Shown piece after piece: positions 28,366-36,574 of a stretch of 64,000 nt of DNA. This DNA comes from Gloeobacter morelensis MG652769 (lineage in GTDB: Bacteria; Cyanobacteriota; Cyanobacteriia; Gloeobacterales; Gloeobacteraceae). The stretch spans positions 1,054,001-1,118,000 of the forward strand of contig NZ_CP063845.1 of the NCBI RefSeq assembly GCF_021018745.1, written 5' to 3'. A program made the translations under genes and the position numbers. Numbering within the stretch: the first letter of the stretch is position 1; every line of letters starts with the position of its first letter. The notes under the pieces were generated by a model. It was not told the origin of the DNA. It did not search any database and was given only the letters and a program-made list of their open reading frames with translations.

Positions 28366-28524
28366 ATGAACAACACCAACTCCACTGCCTCTGAACCCAA
28401 GTTCGGCTTCACCCCCTATGCCGAGTTATTGAACGGCCGCCTGGCGATGATCGGCTTTGCGGCTGCGCTCGTCGTTGAGCTGGCCACCGGCAAGGGTGTG
28501 CTGAACTTTCTGGGTCTGGTGTAA
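28366..28524 (+). CDS. High-light-inducible protein (one-helix Hlip/SCP)
   Basis: 52 residues, MNNTNSTASEPKFGF start. The chlorophyll-binding helix is ELLNGRLAMIGFAAALVVEL, with the E-x-x-N-G-R-x-A-M-I-G-F signature shared with plant light-harvesting proteins. Hlips bind chlorophyll and carotenoid at photosystem assembly sites and dissipate excess energy. A lone short gene with its own probable -10 element and a strong terminator right after it. This gene is diagnostic of a cyanobacterial host. Confidence 0.95.
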   Translation: MNNTNSTASEPKFGFTPYAELLNGRLAMIGFAAALVVELATGKGVLNFLGLV

Positions 28525-28553
28525 GCCTCAGGCCAGCCATGACCTACATGCTG

Positions 28554-28587
28554 CGCGGGAGCCCTATTGGGGCTCCCGCGTTTTTTT
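28554..28587 (+). terminator. Intrinsic terminator of the hlip gene
   Basis: An 11-bp GC-rich perfect stem (CGCGGGAGCCC with its complement, loop TATTG) followed directly by T7. It lies 30 bp after the hlip stop. A textbook Rho-independent terminator; the IS4 copy inserted 15 bp downstream. Confidence 0.92.
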
Positions 28588-28602
28588 GGCAGACTGTGCT
28601 AC

Positions 28603-29882
28603 TTCAAGGGGTGACAGACAAGGCTACGTGACGCTCAGCATCAACCTTGCAGCCCGCAACCCGCGTCGATAGTCCCGGGCTTTGTTCCTACAGGTGTCTA
28701 TCAAATTGTCGAGCCAGTCACCCAAACCCAGCACCGCCTGTGCCCAGTGCCAAGCGTACTGGCCAACCCGAAAAGGGCTGTGACGCCGCAAGCGTCGCTG
28801 CTTTTCTTGAACCCTGCCGGTGTACTTGTCCACCCCTATTCGCTCCAGTTGCAGACCGTTGAGCATCGCTGCACTCCAGGCAATCGATGCTAACAACAGT
28901 ACCCGCATCATCCGTTCCTGACTGACGCGTACTTCTTCAAGATGGTAGCCACAGGATTTGACGTCTTTGTGCCAAACTTCGATTCCCCAACGGTCAGCAT
29001 ACAGCTCAAGTGCTTCGTGTAACTTTGGCCGGTCTGTCAAAATATACCAGCCTTCACCCGGTTGCATATTCCGGATTTTTCGTTTCCAGATACAAGCAAT
29101 ATTGAACGGCTCGAATCCCTTGTTTTTACGATTTTTGGTGACGCGCACTCCGCCAAGAAACATCGACATTCCAGGTTGTAGTTCCAAAGACTTTAGCGAG
29201 CGAAAGTCTGCACCTTGTTGTCGAATATATTCACTGATTTTTAATCTCAAGCAAAAGCCGGCCTTTCGACTGCGCAACCAATTGGCCAGCTTGACACTGC
29301 AAAACTCTCTGTCCCCCAACACCACGACGCGATAGGCAGAAAGTAGAGACAGAACCGGTGAGAGTAACAGTTGTTGGTCTTCGAGGTTACTGTTGCCAGG
29401 ATGGTCGAGCAAGGTCCAATTGAGTGGCAAGGCATGTCTATGCCACACCAGGGCCACTGTCAGCACGTTGTAGTGCCACCAGTCGGTGCGGTCGATCGCC
29501 AGTTTGAGTGTGGTTGTCTTGGAAAAGTGGGTCAGTACCAGGTACAAAACCAATGGGAACCAAGCCTCGAAAATATTGAGTTTGTCGAGGGTGAGAAAGC
29601 GTTGGAGAGCGCGCTTGCGACTGTCGGCAGTGATCGGCAGCGGCAGTGCCTGGGAGAGTTTGCCCAAGGCGAGCTGTTTGTGGGTTTGCAAAGTGGCGAC
29701 AAGCAAATGCAAAAACAGAGACTGTCGCGCAGTGAGCAGGTGTGCGAAGAAGGTCTGGTAGAATGCAGGCATCATTGTTTTTTTGGATGGACTTGGGCGA
29801 CATCCCAAGTCCATTTTCCTATGTAGCGATGCCTGGAATGCTTGTCCAGTCCGGTTTGTGAGCTACTCTGTCACCCCTTGAA
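28603..29882 (-). mobile_element. IS4 family element copy B (1280 bp, intact)
   Basis: Perfect 16-bp terminal repeats TTCAAGGGGTGACAGA, with a 9-bp duplication CTGTGCTAC at 28594-28602 and 29883-29891. It inserted between the hlip terminator and the Cho-like gene. Protein segments are identical to the interrupted copy at 4072-6636. Confidence 0.95.
28624..29814 (-). CDS. IS4 family transposase (intact)
   Basis: 396 residues; the functional start may be MMPAFYQTFFAHLL, 12 residues in. The DDE residues lie in LAIDRTDWWHYN (first Asp, about 117), VVLGDREFCSVKLANWL (second Asp, about 170) and RWGIEVWHKDVKSCGYHLE (Glu, about 283), where the R...E...K spacing corresponds to the IS4 YREK motif. No frameshift, so probably active. 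It transcribes away from the Cho-like gene. Confidence 0.92.
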   Translation of the reverse strand: MDLGCRPSPSKKTMMPAFYQTFFAHLLTARQSLFLHLLVATLQTHKQLALGKLSQALPLPITADSRKRALQRFLTLDKLNIFEAWFPLVLYLVLTHFSKTTTLKLAIDRTDWWHYNVLTVALVWHRHALPLNWTLLDHPGNSNLEDQQLLLSPVLSLLSAYRVVVLGDREFCSVKLANWLRSRKAGFCLRLKISEYIRQQGADFRSLKSLELQPGMSMFLGGVRVTKNRKNKGFEPFNIACIWKRKIRNMQPGEGWYILTDRPKLHEALELYADRWGIEVWHKDVKSCGYHLEEVRVSQERMMRVLLLASIAWSAAMLNGLQLERIGVDKYTGRVQEKQRRLRRHSPFRVGQYAWHWAQAVLGLGDWLDNLIDTCRNKARDYRRGLRAARLMLSVT

Positions 29883-29900
29883 CTGTGCTACATCAAACAC

Positions 29901-31013
29901 ATGCAACCGTGGTTTCGCGTTTCGCTCGACCGTCTGGAGGATCTGCCCGACGCGCCGGGGGTTTATCGGTTTGTCGACTGCGACGGCCGTCTGCTCTATA
30001 TCGGCAAGTCCGTGCACCTGCGCACACGGGTGCGCTCCTATCTGCGGCGCGACGGCGGGCACTCCCGCCAGACGGAGCGGCTCAAGTTTGAGGCGAAGGC
30101 GGTAGAGGTGCTGTGCACCGGCTCGGAGTTGGCGGCGCTTTTGCTGGAGGGTCGGCTCATCCGCGAGTATCTACCCCCGTTTAACCAGGCCCAAAAGCGC
30201 TACCGCCAGTACCCGTTTTTGCGTTTATCGGTGCAGGAGGACTATCCGCGTCTGCATCTGACCCGGGTGCTTGCGGGCGACGGCGCCGAGTACTACGGCC
30301 CCTATAGCCAGGCGCGCTTTGTGAGCTGGATGGCAGAATTGCTCTCGGCGAGTCTGGGTCTGCGCACCTGCCGCGACTTTTCAGCCATCCACCACGGTTG
30401 CCTGCTCGATCAGCTCGGCAAATGCCTGGGGCCATGCCGCACCGGGGCGCTGGGCGGCGAGTACCGCGCGCGCGTCGAGCGGCTTCGCGCGCTTTTGCGC
30501 GGCGAAGATACCGGTGCTGCGGTGCTTGCGGACTTCGAGCGGCAGATGCTGAATGCCGCCCAGCGCGAGGATTTTGAGCAGGCGGCGCGCTGGCGGGATC
30601 GTTGGCAGGCGCTCGGGAATTTCGTGGCCCACCAGGGCTATTTGCGCGAGCGGGTCAGCTTGGATGCGGTGGCGGTCTACCCGGGGCCGCCCGACGCCCC
30701 AAGCGGCGTGCAGCTATTTTGGATTCGCCGGGGCAAGCTCGCTCTGCAGCAAAGTTTCACAAGGGATCTGCCGCGGGAGCAGCTGCGCGCCGAACTGGTC
30801 AATACCCTCGCCGGCCACTACGGCGAGGCGTTGCCGCCCCCCCCAATATTCAACCTGCCCCAGCAGGATCTCGACGAAGTGCAAATGGTGAGCGGCTGGC
30901 TCTATCGTCACCGCACCGACGATACGCTTTTGTGGTTGGCGGGAATCGAACCTGCACAGGCTGAGGAGTTGTTGCTTACGTTGATCGACCAGGCACATCG
31001 ACGGTCGTCGTGA
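29901..31013 (+). CDS. UvrC-like GIY-YIG endonuclease (Cho-like, short form)
   Basis: 370 residues. An N-terminal GIY-YIG domain (GVYRFVDCDGRLLYIGKSVHLRTRV in short blocks, about residues 19-43; TGSELAALLLEGRLIREYLPPFN) is followed by the central UvrC region with the Cys cluster (CLLDQLGKCLGPC) and a UVR-like helix pair (EDFEQAARWRDRW). The RNase H-like and helix-hairpin-helix domains of full UvrC are absent, as in E. coli Cho, which makes a 3' incision in nucleotide excision repair. The start is 10 bp after the IS4 target duplication. The 3' end overlaps the DUF1232 gene by 38 bp, tail to tail. Confidence 0.85.
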   Translation: MQPWFRVSLDRLEDLPDAPGVYRFVDCDGRLLYIGKSVHLRTRVRSYLRRDGGHSRQTERLKFEAKAVEVLCTGSELAALLLEGRLIREYLPPFNQAQKRYRQYPFLRLSVQEDYPRLHLTRVLAGDGAEYYGPYSQARFVSWMAELLSASLGLRTCRDFSAIHHGCLLDQLGKCLGPCRTGALGGEYRARVERLRALLRGEDTGAAVLADFERQMLNAAQREDFEQAARWRDRWQALGNFVAHQGYLRERVSLDAVAVYPGPPDAPSGVQLFWIRRGKLALQQSFTRDLPREQLRAELVNTLAGHYGEALPPPPIFNLPQQDLDEVQMVSGWLYRHRTDDTLLWLAGIEPAQAEELLLTLIDQAHRRSS

Positions 31014-31308
31014 CCGCCGGGTCCTCCTGCAGCGAAGCGGTGGGCCGCTCCGGCTCGTCGAGACGGTACTGGCGCTGCGCCCAGACCACCGCGCCGAAGT
31101 GGATAAGCGCGATGGCCGTCAGGTCATCGAGGCGGCCCACCAGCGGAAACAAATCCAACAGCAAATCGGCCGGCAGCAAAAAGTAGACGGCGCACAGCGT
31201 CACAACGGCGATCTTGAGCCCCCGCGGCACCCGGGCGCTACTGTAAAAGCGCGCCACGCGGCGGGCAAGTTGCCACCATTCGCCGGGGGCTTTGGGCAGA
31301 AATTTCAC
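30976..31308 (-). CDS. DUF1232/YkvA family membrane protein
   Basis: 110 residues. The DUF1232 core is RGLKIAVVTLCAVYFLLPADLLLDL then FPLVGRLDDLTAIAL, including the LLPxDLLxDxxPxxGxxDD signature. One or two membrane-associated helices are likely. Function unknown. Its C-terminal tail overlaps the end of the Cho-like gene on the other strand. Confidence 0.82.
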   Translation of the reverse strand: MKFLPKAPGEWWQLARRVARFYSSARVPRGLKIAVVTLCAVYFLLPADLLLDLFPLVGRLDDLTAIALIHFGAVVWAQRQYRLDEPERPTASLQEDPAVTTTVDVPGRST

Positions 31309-31399
31309 CGGTTGGCTCCTCGTGCCGACGCCCTCTACTGTAGCTTTCTGGGCGCGCGGCGCGGCGTTCTATTGCTGATAGATTGGGAGGGGCGCAGCA

Positions 31400-31987
31400 G
31401 TGGGGAAACGCATGATTCGCATCGGTCGCAAGCAGTTGGTCCAAGTCGGCATCGCCGCCGTACTCAGCGCCGTACTCGTCGGCTGCAGCCGCTCGGGGAT
31501 CGACGCGCCCAAAGGATTTCAGCGTTTTTCGGAGCCCAATTCCACCTTTACGCTGGTCTACCCCGACACCTGGACTTTTAACCCGGATCCGAAGGGGGCG
31601 GTGCGGCTGTCGGACCCGGCGGATCCCACCTACCAGGTGTCGGTGGTGGTCAGCGACGCCCCGCGCAAGGACATCAAAGACATCCGCGCCTTCGGCACCC
31701 CCCAGCAGGTGGCCGACCGCTTCGCGAACGATGTGCTCAAGAAAAAATCGCCCCCCGGCGCGGTGATCGAAGTCTCCAACGCCACCCAGCGCACCGACAG
31801 CAAGGGTGTGCCCTACTACTCCTTCGAGGTGGTGATCGCCTCGGGGGGCCGGGCTGTCCACCAGGTCTACTGCGTGGCGGTCAGCGGCGGCAAAGTCTAC
31901 ACTTTAGTCACCGGTTCCGCCGCCATCGCCTGGGGCGAGCGGCGCGAAAAAATTAACCAGATCATCAACTCCTTTATGATCAGTTGA
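31400..31987 (+). CDS. PsbP-like lipoprotein (CyanoP-type)
   Basis: 195 residues with a lipobox LVGC (Cys at about residue 28), so a lipid-anchored exported protein. The mature part follows the PsbP fold pattern: GFQRFSEPNSTFTLVYPDTW, then a C-terminal YTLVTGSAAIAWGERREKINQIINSF. CyanoP associates with photosystem II assembly. A GTG at 31400 or the ATG at 31412 could start it; the latter gives MIRIGRKQLVQVG. If this host lacks thylakoids, it would act at the cytoplasmic membrane; this is inference. Confidence 0.85.
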   Translation: MGKRMIRIGRKQLVQVGIAAVLSAVLVGCSRSGIDAPKGFQRFSEPNSTFTLVYPDTWTFNPDPKGAVRLSDPADPTYQVSVVVSDAPRKDIKDIRAFGTPQQVADRFANDVLKKKSPPGAVIEVSNATQRTDSKGVPYYSFEVVIASGGRAVHQVYCVAVSGGKVYTLVTGSAAIAWGERREKINQIINSFMIS

Positions 31988-32024
31988 GGGCCGCACAAGC
32001 CCTGTGATAGCCTGGGTAGGCTCT

Positions 32025-32111
32025 GGAGAGGTGACAGAGTGGTTGATTGTGACGGTCTCGAAAACCGTTGTGGCGGCAACGTCACCGGGAGTTCGAATCT
32101 CCCCCTCTCCG
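32025..32111 (+). tRNA. tRNA-Ser (anticodon CGA)
   Basis: 87 nt. The acceptor stem GGAGAGG/CCTCTCC pairs perfectly. The anticodon stem is ACGGT/ACCGT with loop CTCGAAA, giving anticodon CGA (reads UCG). A long variable arm (class II tRNA) and a T-arm with GTTCGAATC are present. CCA is not encoded. It lies 38 bp after the PsbP-like gene. Confidence 0.95.
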
Positions 32112-32205
32112 CTTCAAGCAGCCTGTACAGCTGGGTTAGAGGCATTCGGGAGATTGACCCGAATTGTGTACAATTGATGCAAAGCTGTCCCCAGCGCAAG
32201 CGCCA

Positions 32206-32799
32206 ATGACCACCAGCAACGGACAACCCCCGGATTTTTCCGCCAGACTCGATCGCGTTGAAGCCCTGGTGGCAACAAACAGCGAGCAGATTGCCGCGAA
32301 CGCCACGGCAATTACCCGCTTGGAAGGAGTGGCCGCCGTGAACACCACGGCGATTACCCATCTGGAAGGAGTGGCCGCCGTGAACACCACGGCAATTACC
32401 CATCTGGAAGGAGTGGTCGCTGCAAACGCCACGGCAATTACCCGCCTGGAAGGAGTGGTCGCTGCAAACGCCACGGCAATTACCCGCCTGGAAGGAGTGG
32501 TCGCTGCGAACGCCACGGCAATTACCCGCCTGGAAGGAGTGGTCGCTGCGAACGCCACGGCAATCCCTCGGCTCGAAGCCAACCAGGCGGCGCTGAGCGA
32601 GCGGGTCAACATTATGGCTGAGCGGGTGGATACTCTGTCAGAATCTGTAAATCAGATCTCACGGATTGCCCTGGCTACCCTGCAGCGCATCGACGCGATG
32701 CAGACGGAAATCCGCGAAGTTCAAACGGATGTGCGTGGCCTGCAACTGGAGAACCGGCGCATCCTCGACATCCTCCAGCAGCGTGGGGACAACGGGTGA
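32206..32799 (+). CDS. Tandem-repeat coiled-coil protein
   Basis: 197 residues from MTTSNGQPPDFSARLDRVEAL (ATG 32206; an upstream GTG adds unsupported residues over the intergenic region). The centre consists of six full 14-residue repeats of the type AITRLEGVVAANAT plus a partial seventh, i.e. two heptads each, with Ile/Leu and Val/Ala at core positions. The flanks continue as a heptad coiled coil (QAALSERVNIMAERVDTLSE; TEIREVQTDVRGLQLENRRIL). No signal peptide or membrane segment. It resembles structural fibre or scaffold coiled coils; no family name can be assigned. Confidence 0.7.
   Translation: MTTSNGQPPDFSARLDRVEALVATNSEQIAANATAITRLEGVAAVNTTAITHLEGVAAVNTTAITHLEGVVAANATAITRLEGVVAANATAITRLEGVVAANATAITRLEGVVAANATAIPRLEANQAALSERVNIMAERVDTLSESVNQISRIALATLQRIDAMQTEIREVQTDVRGLQLENRRILDILQQRGDNG
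32299..32592 (+). repeat. 42-bp tandem repeat array inside the coiled-coil gene
   Basis: The period is exactly 42 bp: AAC(G/A)CCACGGC recurs at 32299, 32341, 32383, 32425, 32467, 32509 and 32551. Units 4 to 7 are almost identical, units 1 to 3 diverge slightly. The period is a multiple of three, so copy-number change keeps the frame. Confidence 0.92.
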
Positions 32800-32891
32800 A
32801 GTGATGTTCGATCACCCCTGCCTGGTATCCGGGTGGCGTCTACCCACACCCAGAAGGAGCGCGCTAGGATTTGCAGGTTGCCTCCGCCCGG

Positions 32892-33845
32892 ATGTTCATG
32901 CGCGAACTGTTCCCAGCTATCGAGCCCTACGAGCAAGGATTTCTCGCCGTCTCGGCATTGCACACGATTCACTACCAGCAGGTGGGCAATCCCCAGGGCA
33001 AACCGGCGGTCTTCCTGCACGGCGGGCCGGGTGGGGGAATCGACCCGACCTACCGCCAGTACTTCGACCCCAAGCAATGGCGGCTGGTACTGTTTGACCA
33101 GCGCGGCTGCGGCCGGAGCACACCCAACGCCGAACTGGCCGAAAATACCACCTGGGATCTGGTGGAAGACATCGAAAAATTGCGCGTCCATCTGGGCATT
33201 GACCGCTGGGTCGTCTTCGGCGGCAGTTGGGGCAGCACCCTCTCGCTCGCCTACGCCCAGACCCACCCCGAAGCTTGCAAGGGGCTGATTTTGCGGGGCA
33301 TCTTTCTGTTGCGGCGCAAGGAATTGCTCTGGTTTTATCAAGAAGGGGCAAGCCGCATCTTCCCAGATGCCTGGGAGCGTTTTGTGGCAGTGATCCCGAC
33401 CGAAGAGCGCGGCGATCTGATGGCCGCCTACTACCGGCGGCTGACCGGCGACAACCCGGAGGTGCGCTCCGCCGCCGCCCGCGCCTGGTCGATCTGGGAA
33501 GCGTCCACCAGCAAATTGATCGCCGACCCGCGTCTGGTGGAGCGCTTCGGCGAAGTCAAATTCTCGACCGCTTTTGCCCGCATCGAGTGCCACTACTTCG
33601 TCAACAAAGGGTTTCTCGACCGCGAGGAGCAATTGATCGAAAACGTCGGCAGCATTCGTCACCTGCCGGCGGTGATCGTCCAGGGGCGTTACGACGTGGT
33701 CTGCCCGATGGAGTCGGCCTGGGAACTGCACCGCGCCTGGCCGGAGGCGGAACTTGTCGTGGTGGCCGAGGCGGGTCACTCGATGAGCGAGCCGGGTATC
33801 CGTTCTGCCCTCATCGAAGCCACCGACCGCTTCGCCCATCTATGA
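32892..33845 (+). CDS. pip: Proline iminopeptidase (alpha/beta hydrolase, S33)
   Basis: 317 residues from MFMRELFPAIEPYEQGFL. The S33 signature is present: FLHGGPGGGIDPTYRQYFDP oxyanion region, LFDQRGCGRSTP, nucleophile Ser in GGSWGSTLSLAYAQ (about residue 113), Asp in VQGRYDVVCP and His in AEAGHSMSE. It cleaves N-terminal proline from peptides; cytoplasmic. The stop overlaps the holB start (ATGA at 33842-33845). A TTG 21 bp upstream is a less likely start. Confidence 0.9.
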   Translation: MFMRELFPAIEPYEQGFLAVSALHTIHYQQVGNPQGKPAVFLHGGPGGGIDPTYRQYFDPKQWRLVLFDQRGCGRSTPNAELAENTTWDLVEDIEKLRVHLGIDRWVVFGGSWGSTLSLAYAQTHPEACKGLILRGIFLLRRKELLWFYQEGASRIFPDAWERFVAVIPTEERGDLMAAYYRRLTGDNPEVRSAAARAWSIWEASTSKLIADPRLVERFGEVKFSTAFARIECHYFVNKGFLDREEQLIENVGSIRHLPAVIVQGRYDVVCPMESAWELHRAWPEAELVVVAEAGHSMSEPGIRSALIEATDRFAHL

Positions 33846-34765
33846 ACGGCACTGCAACCGGAGCGGTTCAGGGTCAACCCCTGGCGATGGCCTTGCTCGA
33901 ACGGGCAGTCGTCACCGGACGCATCGCCCCGGCATACTTGTTTTGCGGACCGCAGGGGGTGGGTAAGGCGATGGCCGCCCGCCACTTCGCGGCCCGGCTG
34001 CTCAAAAACACCCTTGGCCGCATCGAGCGGGGCAACCACCCGGATCTGCTCTGGGTCGAGCCGACTTACAAAAAAAGCGACAAGCTGCTCAGCCGCGCCG
34101 AGGCTTTGGCAGAAGGGGGCAATCTGCCCCGGGCGCTTCCGCAGGTGCGCCTTGAGCAGGTGCGGGGGGTCACCCAGTTTTTGAGCCGCCCGCCGCTGGA
34201 AGCCGCTTGTCAGGTGATTGTGATCGAAGGTGCCGAGGCGATGGGCGACGGGGCGGCCAACGCCCTGCTCAAGATCCTCGAAGAACCGGGGGGAGCGGTC
34301 TTTGTGCTGACGGCTCCCTGCGCAGACAGCTTGCTTGCCACTGTCCGCTCGCGCTGCCAGAAGGTGCCTTTTTACTGCTTACCCTGCGAACTGGTAGCTG
34401 AAATTTTAGCGGCACTGGGCAAGTCGGTAGACGAACGGCTGCTCGCCATGGCCCAGGGCAGCCCCGGCCGCGCCCTCGAATTGCAGGCGTGGCTTACCGC
34501 CATCCCACCCGAACTGCTGGCGGCGGCCGAAAAGTGGGCTTGCCGGTCCCTCGACCTGCGCGGTGCCCTCACCCTCGCCCGCCGCATCGACGCCGAACTG
34601 AGCCTCGAACAACAAATCCCCCTGGTCGATTATCTACAGCAACGCGCCTGGGCGGCGGGCCGGGTGGAGCCACTGGCGCCATTGGAGGCATTGCGCGGCC
34701 AACTGCTGGGCTATATCTCGCCCCGGCTTGCCTGGGAGGGAGCTATCGGTTCTACCGGCGGGTAG
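33842..34765 (+). CDS. holB: DNA polymerase III delta' subunit (clamp loader)
   Basis: 307 residues. The AAA+ clamp-loader features are AYLFCGPQGVGKAMAARHFA (P-loop), CQVIVIEGAEAMGDGAANALLKILEEP (sensor/Walker B region) and TVRSRCQKVPF (SRC arginine-finger motif). DnaX and delta partner with it to load the sliding clamp. The start is fixed by the four-base overlap with pip; a longer frame upstream is only the antisense-free shadow of pip. Confidence 0.88.
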   Translation: MNGTATGAVQGQPLAMALLERAVVTGRIAPAYLFCGPQGVGKAMAARHFAARLLKNTLGRIERGNHPDLLWVEPTYKKSDKLLSRAEALAEGGNLPRALPQVRLEQVRGVTQFLSRPPLEAACQVIVIEGAEAMGDGAANALLKILEEPGGAVFVLTAPCADSLLATVRSRCQKVPFYCLPCELVAEILAALGKSVDERLLAMAQGSPGRALELQAWLTAIPPELLAAAEKWACRSLDLRGALTLARRIDAELSLEQQIPLVDYLQQRAWAAGRVEPLAPLEALRGQLLGYISPRLAWEGAIGSTGG

Positions 34766-34847
34766 ATACCGGAAATTTGGCGCCGTCCTACATTGCATAT
34801 AGCAGAAACCGGCCTTGGAAATGTCATCGGTCTGCAACAGGGAGATT

Positions 34848-36554
34848 ATGACGACGACCAAAGATCCGTCCGAGAGCATGGTGCAGCAGCAGTCCGAATC
34901 AAAAGCCGAAGCCAGGACCGGCCAGATTCGCTTTCAATTGCTTGCACCCTACAACGAAACAGCGGCACTCGTAGGCTCATTCTCAAATTGGGAAGAAATC
35001 CCGATGGAGAAGGACGACAAGGGCTGCTTCTTCGTTGAGGTCGACCTGCCGGATGGCGAACATCAGTACAAGTTCAAACTTGTCTCCAAGAGTTTCTTCT
35101 GCGAGGGCAAGACGGTGGCGATCGCCGACCCGTACGCCCGCCAGGTCGATGAGAAAAACCGCGAAAATGCCGTCATCCGCATCAAGGACGGCAAGCAGAT
35201 CACCGACGAGTACGTCTGGGAGCACGACGATGTGCCCCTTTCTCCGGATGACCATTTGATTATCTATGAACTGCACGTGAGCGCCTTTGGCGGCGACACG
35301 TTCATCGACGCGATCGAGCAGCTCGACTACCTGGTGGATCTGGGGGTCAATTGCGTGCAGCTGATGCCTGTCACCGAGTACCCGGGTGAGCACTACTGGG
35401 GCTACAATCCGCGCCACCCCTTTGCTCCCGAATCCTCCTACGGCAAGCCCGAAGATCTCAAAGCCTTCGTGGACGCCTGTCACGAGCGCGGTTTGCGGGT
35501 CATCCTCGATATCGTCCTCAACCACTCCGAATCGGAAAGCCCCCTCACGCGCATCGACTTTACCTACTGGTTCTATGCGCCGGGCACCGAGCCGGACGAA
35601 CCGGGCAACGTCTGGGGACCCAAGTTCAACCTCGAATTTTACGACGAGCACTACAAGCGCAACCCGGCCCGCGAATACCTCTACGACCTGGTCGATTACT
35701 GGGTGCGCGAGTACCACATCGACGGCTACCGCATCGACGCCGCCGCCCAGATTAAATACTTCGATTTTCTAGGCGAAGTGGCCAGGCGTTCGAAGGCCAA
35801 TGCGGGGGGCAAACCCTTCTACCTCGTCGGCGAGCACATCCCCGAAAATCCGGCCATTACCGGTGCGGACGGCCCGATGGACGGCGCCTACCACGAGACT
35901 TACTACTGGATGATCGACGATCTGATGGTGCGCAACATGTTCGACACCGACCAGATTGTCGATTCGATCAACCCCCTGCACCACGGCTATCCGGGACCGA
36001 GCAACGCCGTCAACTTCTACGAAAACCACGACAAACCCCGCCTGCTGCAGCGGCTGCGCGACGCGGGCATCAACGAAGAGGGCAGCTTTAAGCGCCTGGA
36101 GTGCGCGGCGGCCTTGCTGATGACCTCGGTGGGCCTGCCGATGCTCTACCAGGGCCAGGCGATGGGCCAGGCCTATCCCCAGGACGAGCAAGTGCACGCG
36201 GTGGAGTGGACACTGCTCGATCACGACCGGCACGTGGCGCTTCTGGAGCGCTACAAAGGTCTCATCTCCCTGCGGCGCGAGACCCAGGCGCTCTGGACCA
36301 ACGAGATCGAATTTTTCCACATCGACGAAGAAGCGCGGGTGATCGGCTACGTGCGCTTCAACGACGAGGGCTCGCGGGTGGCCGTCGTCGCCCACCTGGG
36401 CGACGGCAACCTGGGCGATTACCAGGTGCCCTGCTTCCCCGAGGACGGCCACTGGTTCGAGAAGACCCGCCTCTACGAAGTCGACGTCGAAGGCGGCATC
36501 CTCAACGTGCACTTGAGCGACTGGGACGTGCATGTCTTTCGCAACGGCGGCTGA
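34848..36554 (+). CDS. GH13 alpha-glucan enzyme with CBM48 (branching-enzyme-like)
   Basis: 568 residues from MTTTKDPSES, preceded by GGAGATT. An N-terminal CBM48/E-set domain (ALVGSFSNWEEIPMEKDDKG, about residues 38-57) precedes a GH13 barrel: region I DIVLNHSES, region II DGYRIDAAAQ (nucleophile Asp, about 295), region III YLVGEHIPE (acid/base Glu, about 328), region IV FYENHDKPR (Asp, about 393). The C-terminal beta domain is present. It is shorter than typical GlgB. Branching, debranching or maltooligosyl-hydrolysing activity cannot be told apart by eye. Ends 20 bp from the convergent glycosyltransferase gene. Confidence 0.85.
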   Translation: MTTTKDPSESMVQQQSESKAEARTGQIRFQLLAPYNETAALVGSFSNWEEIPMEKDDKGCFFVEVDLPDGEHQYKFKLVSKSFFCEGKTVAIADPYARQVDEKNRENAVIRIKDGKQITDEYVWEHDDVPLSPDDHLIIYELHVSAFGGDTFIDAIEQLDYLVDLGVNCVQLMPVTEYPGEHYWGYNPRHPFAPESSYGKPEDLKAFVDACHERGLRVILDIVLNHSESESPLTRIDFTYWFYAPGTEPDEPGNVWGPKFNLEFYDEHYKRNPAREYLYDLVDYWVREYHIDGYRIDAAAQIKYFDFLGEVARRSKANAGGKPFYLVGEHIPENPAITGADGPMDGAYHETYYWMIDDLMVRNMFDTDQIVDSINPLHHGYPGPSNAVNFYENHDKPRLLQRLRDAGINEEGSFKRLECAAALLMTSVGLPMLYQGQAMGQAYPQDEQVHAVEWTLLDHDRHVALLERYKGLISLRRETQALWTNEIEFFHIDEEARVIGYVRFNDEGSRVAVVAHLGDGNLGDYQVPCFPEDGHWFEKTRLYEVDVEGGILNVHLSDWDVHVFRNGG

Positions 36555-36574
36555 CCCCACCAATTCCCGGTGCC

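Noticed and set aside
4072-29882. The two IS4 copies (4072 and 28603) as ends of a composite transposon
   Set aside because: Each copy has its own 9-bp duplication (GGGATAAGC and CTGTGCTAC), and the 22 kb between them is ordinary housekeeping sequence.
32299-32592. 42-bp repeats as a CRISPR array
   Set aside because: The units are directly adjacent with no spacers and lie in frame inside a coding sequence; no cas gene is near.
32136-32612. Minus-strand repetitive frame opposite the coiled-coil gene
   Set aside because: It is the shadow of the plus-strand repeat; the tRNA and start region lie across it and it has no family match.
33227-33841. 512-residue version of the delta' protein starting inside pip
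   Set aside because: The extra 205 residues overlap pip in another frame and are Arg/Pro-rich; the ATGA overlap fixes the start at 33842.
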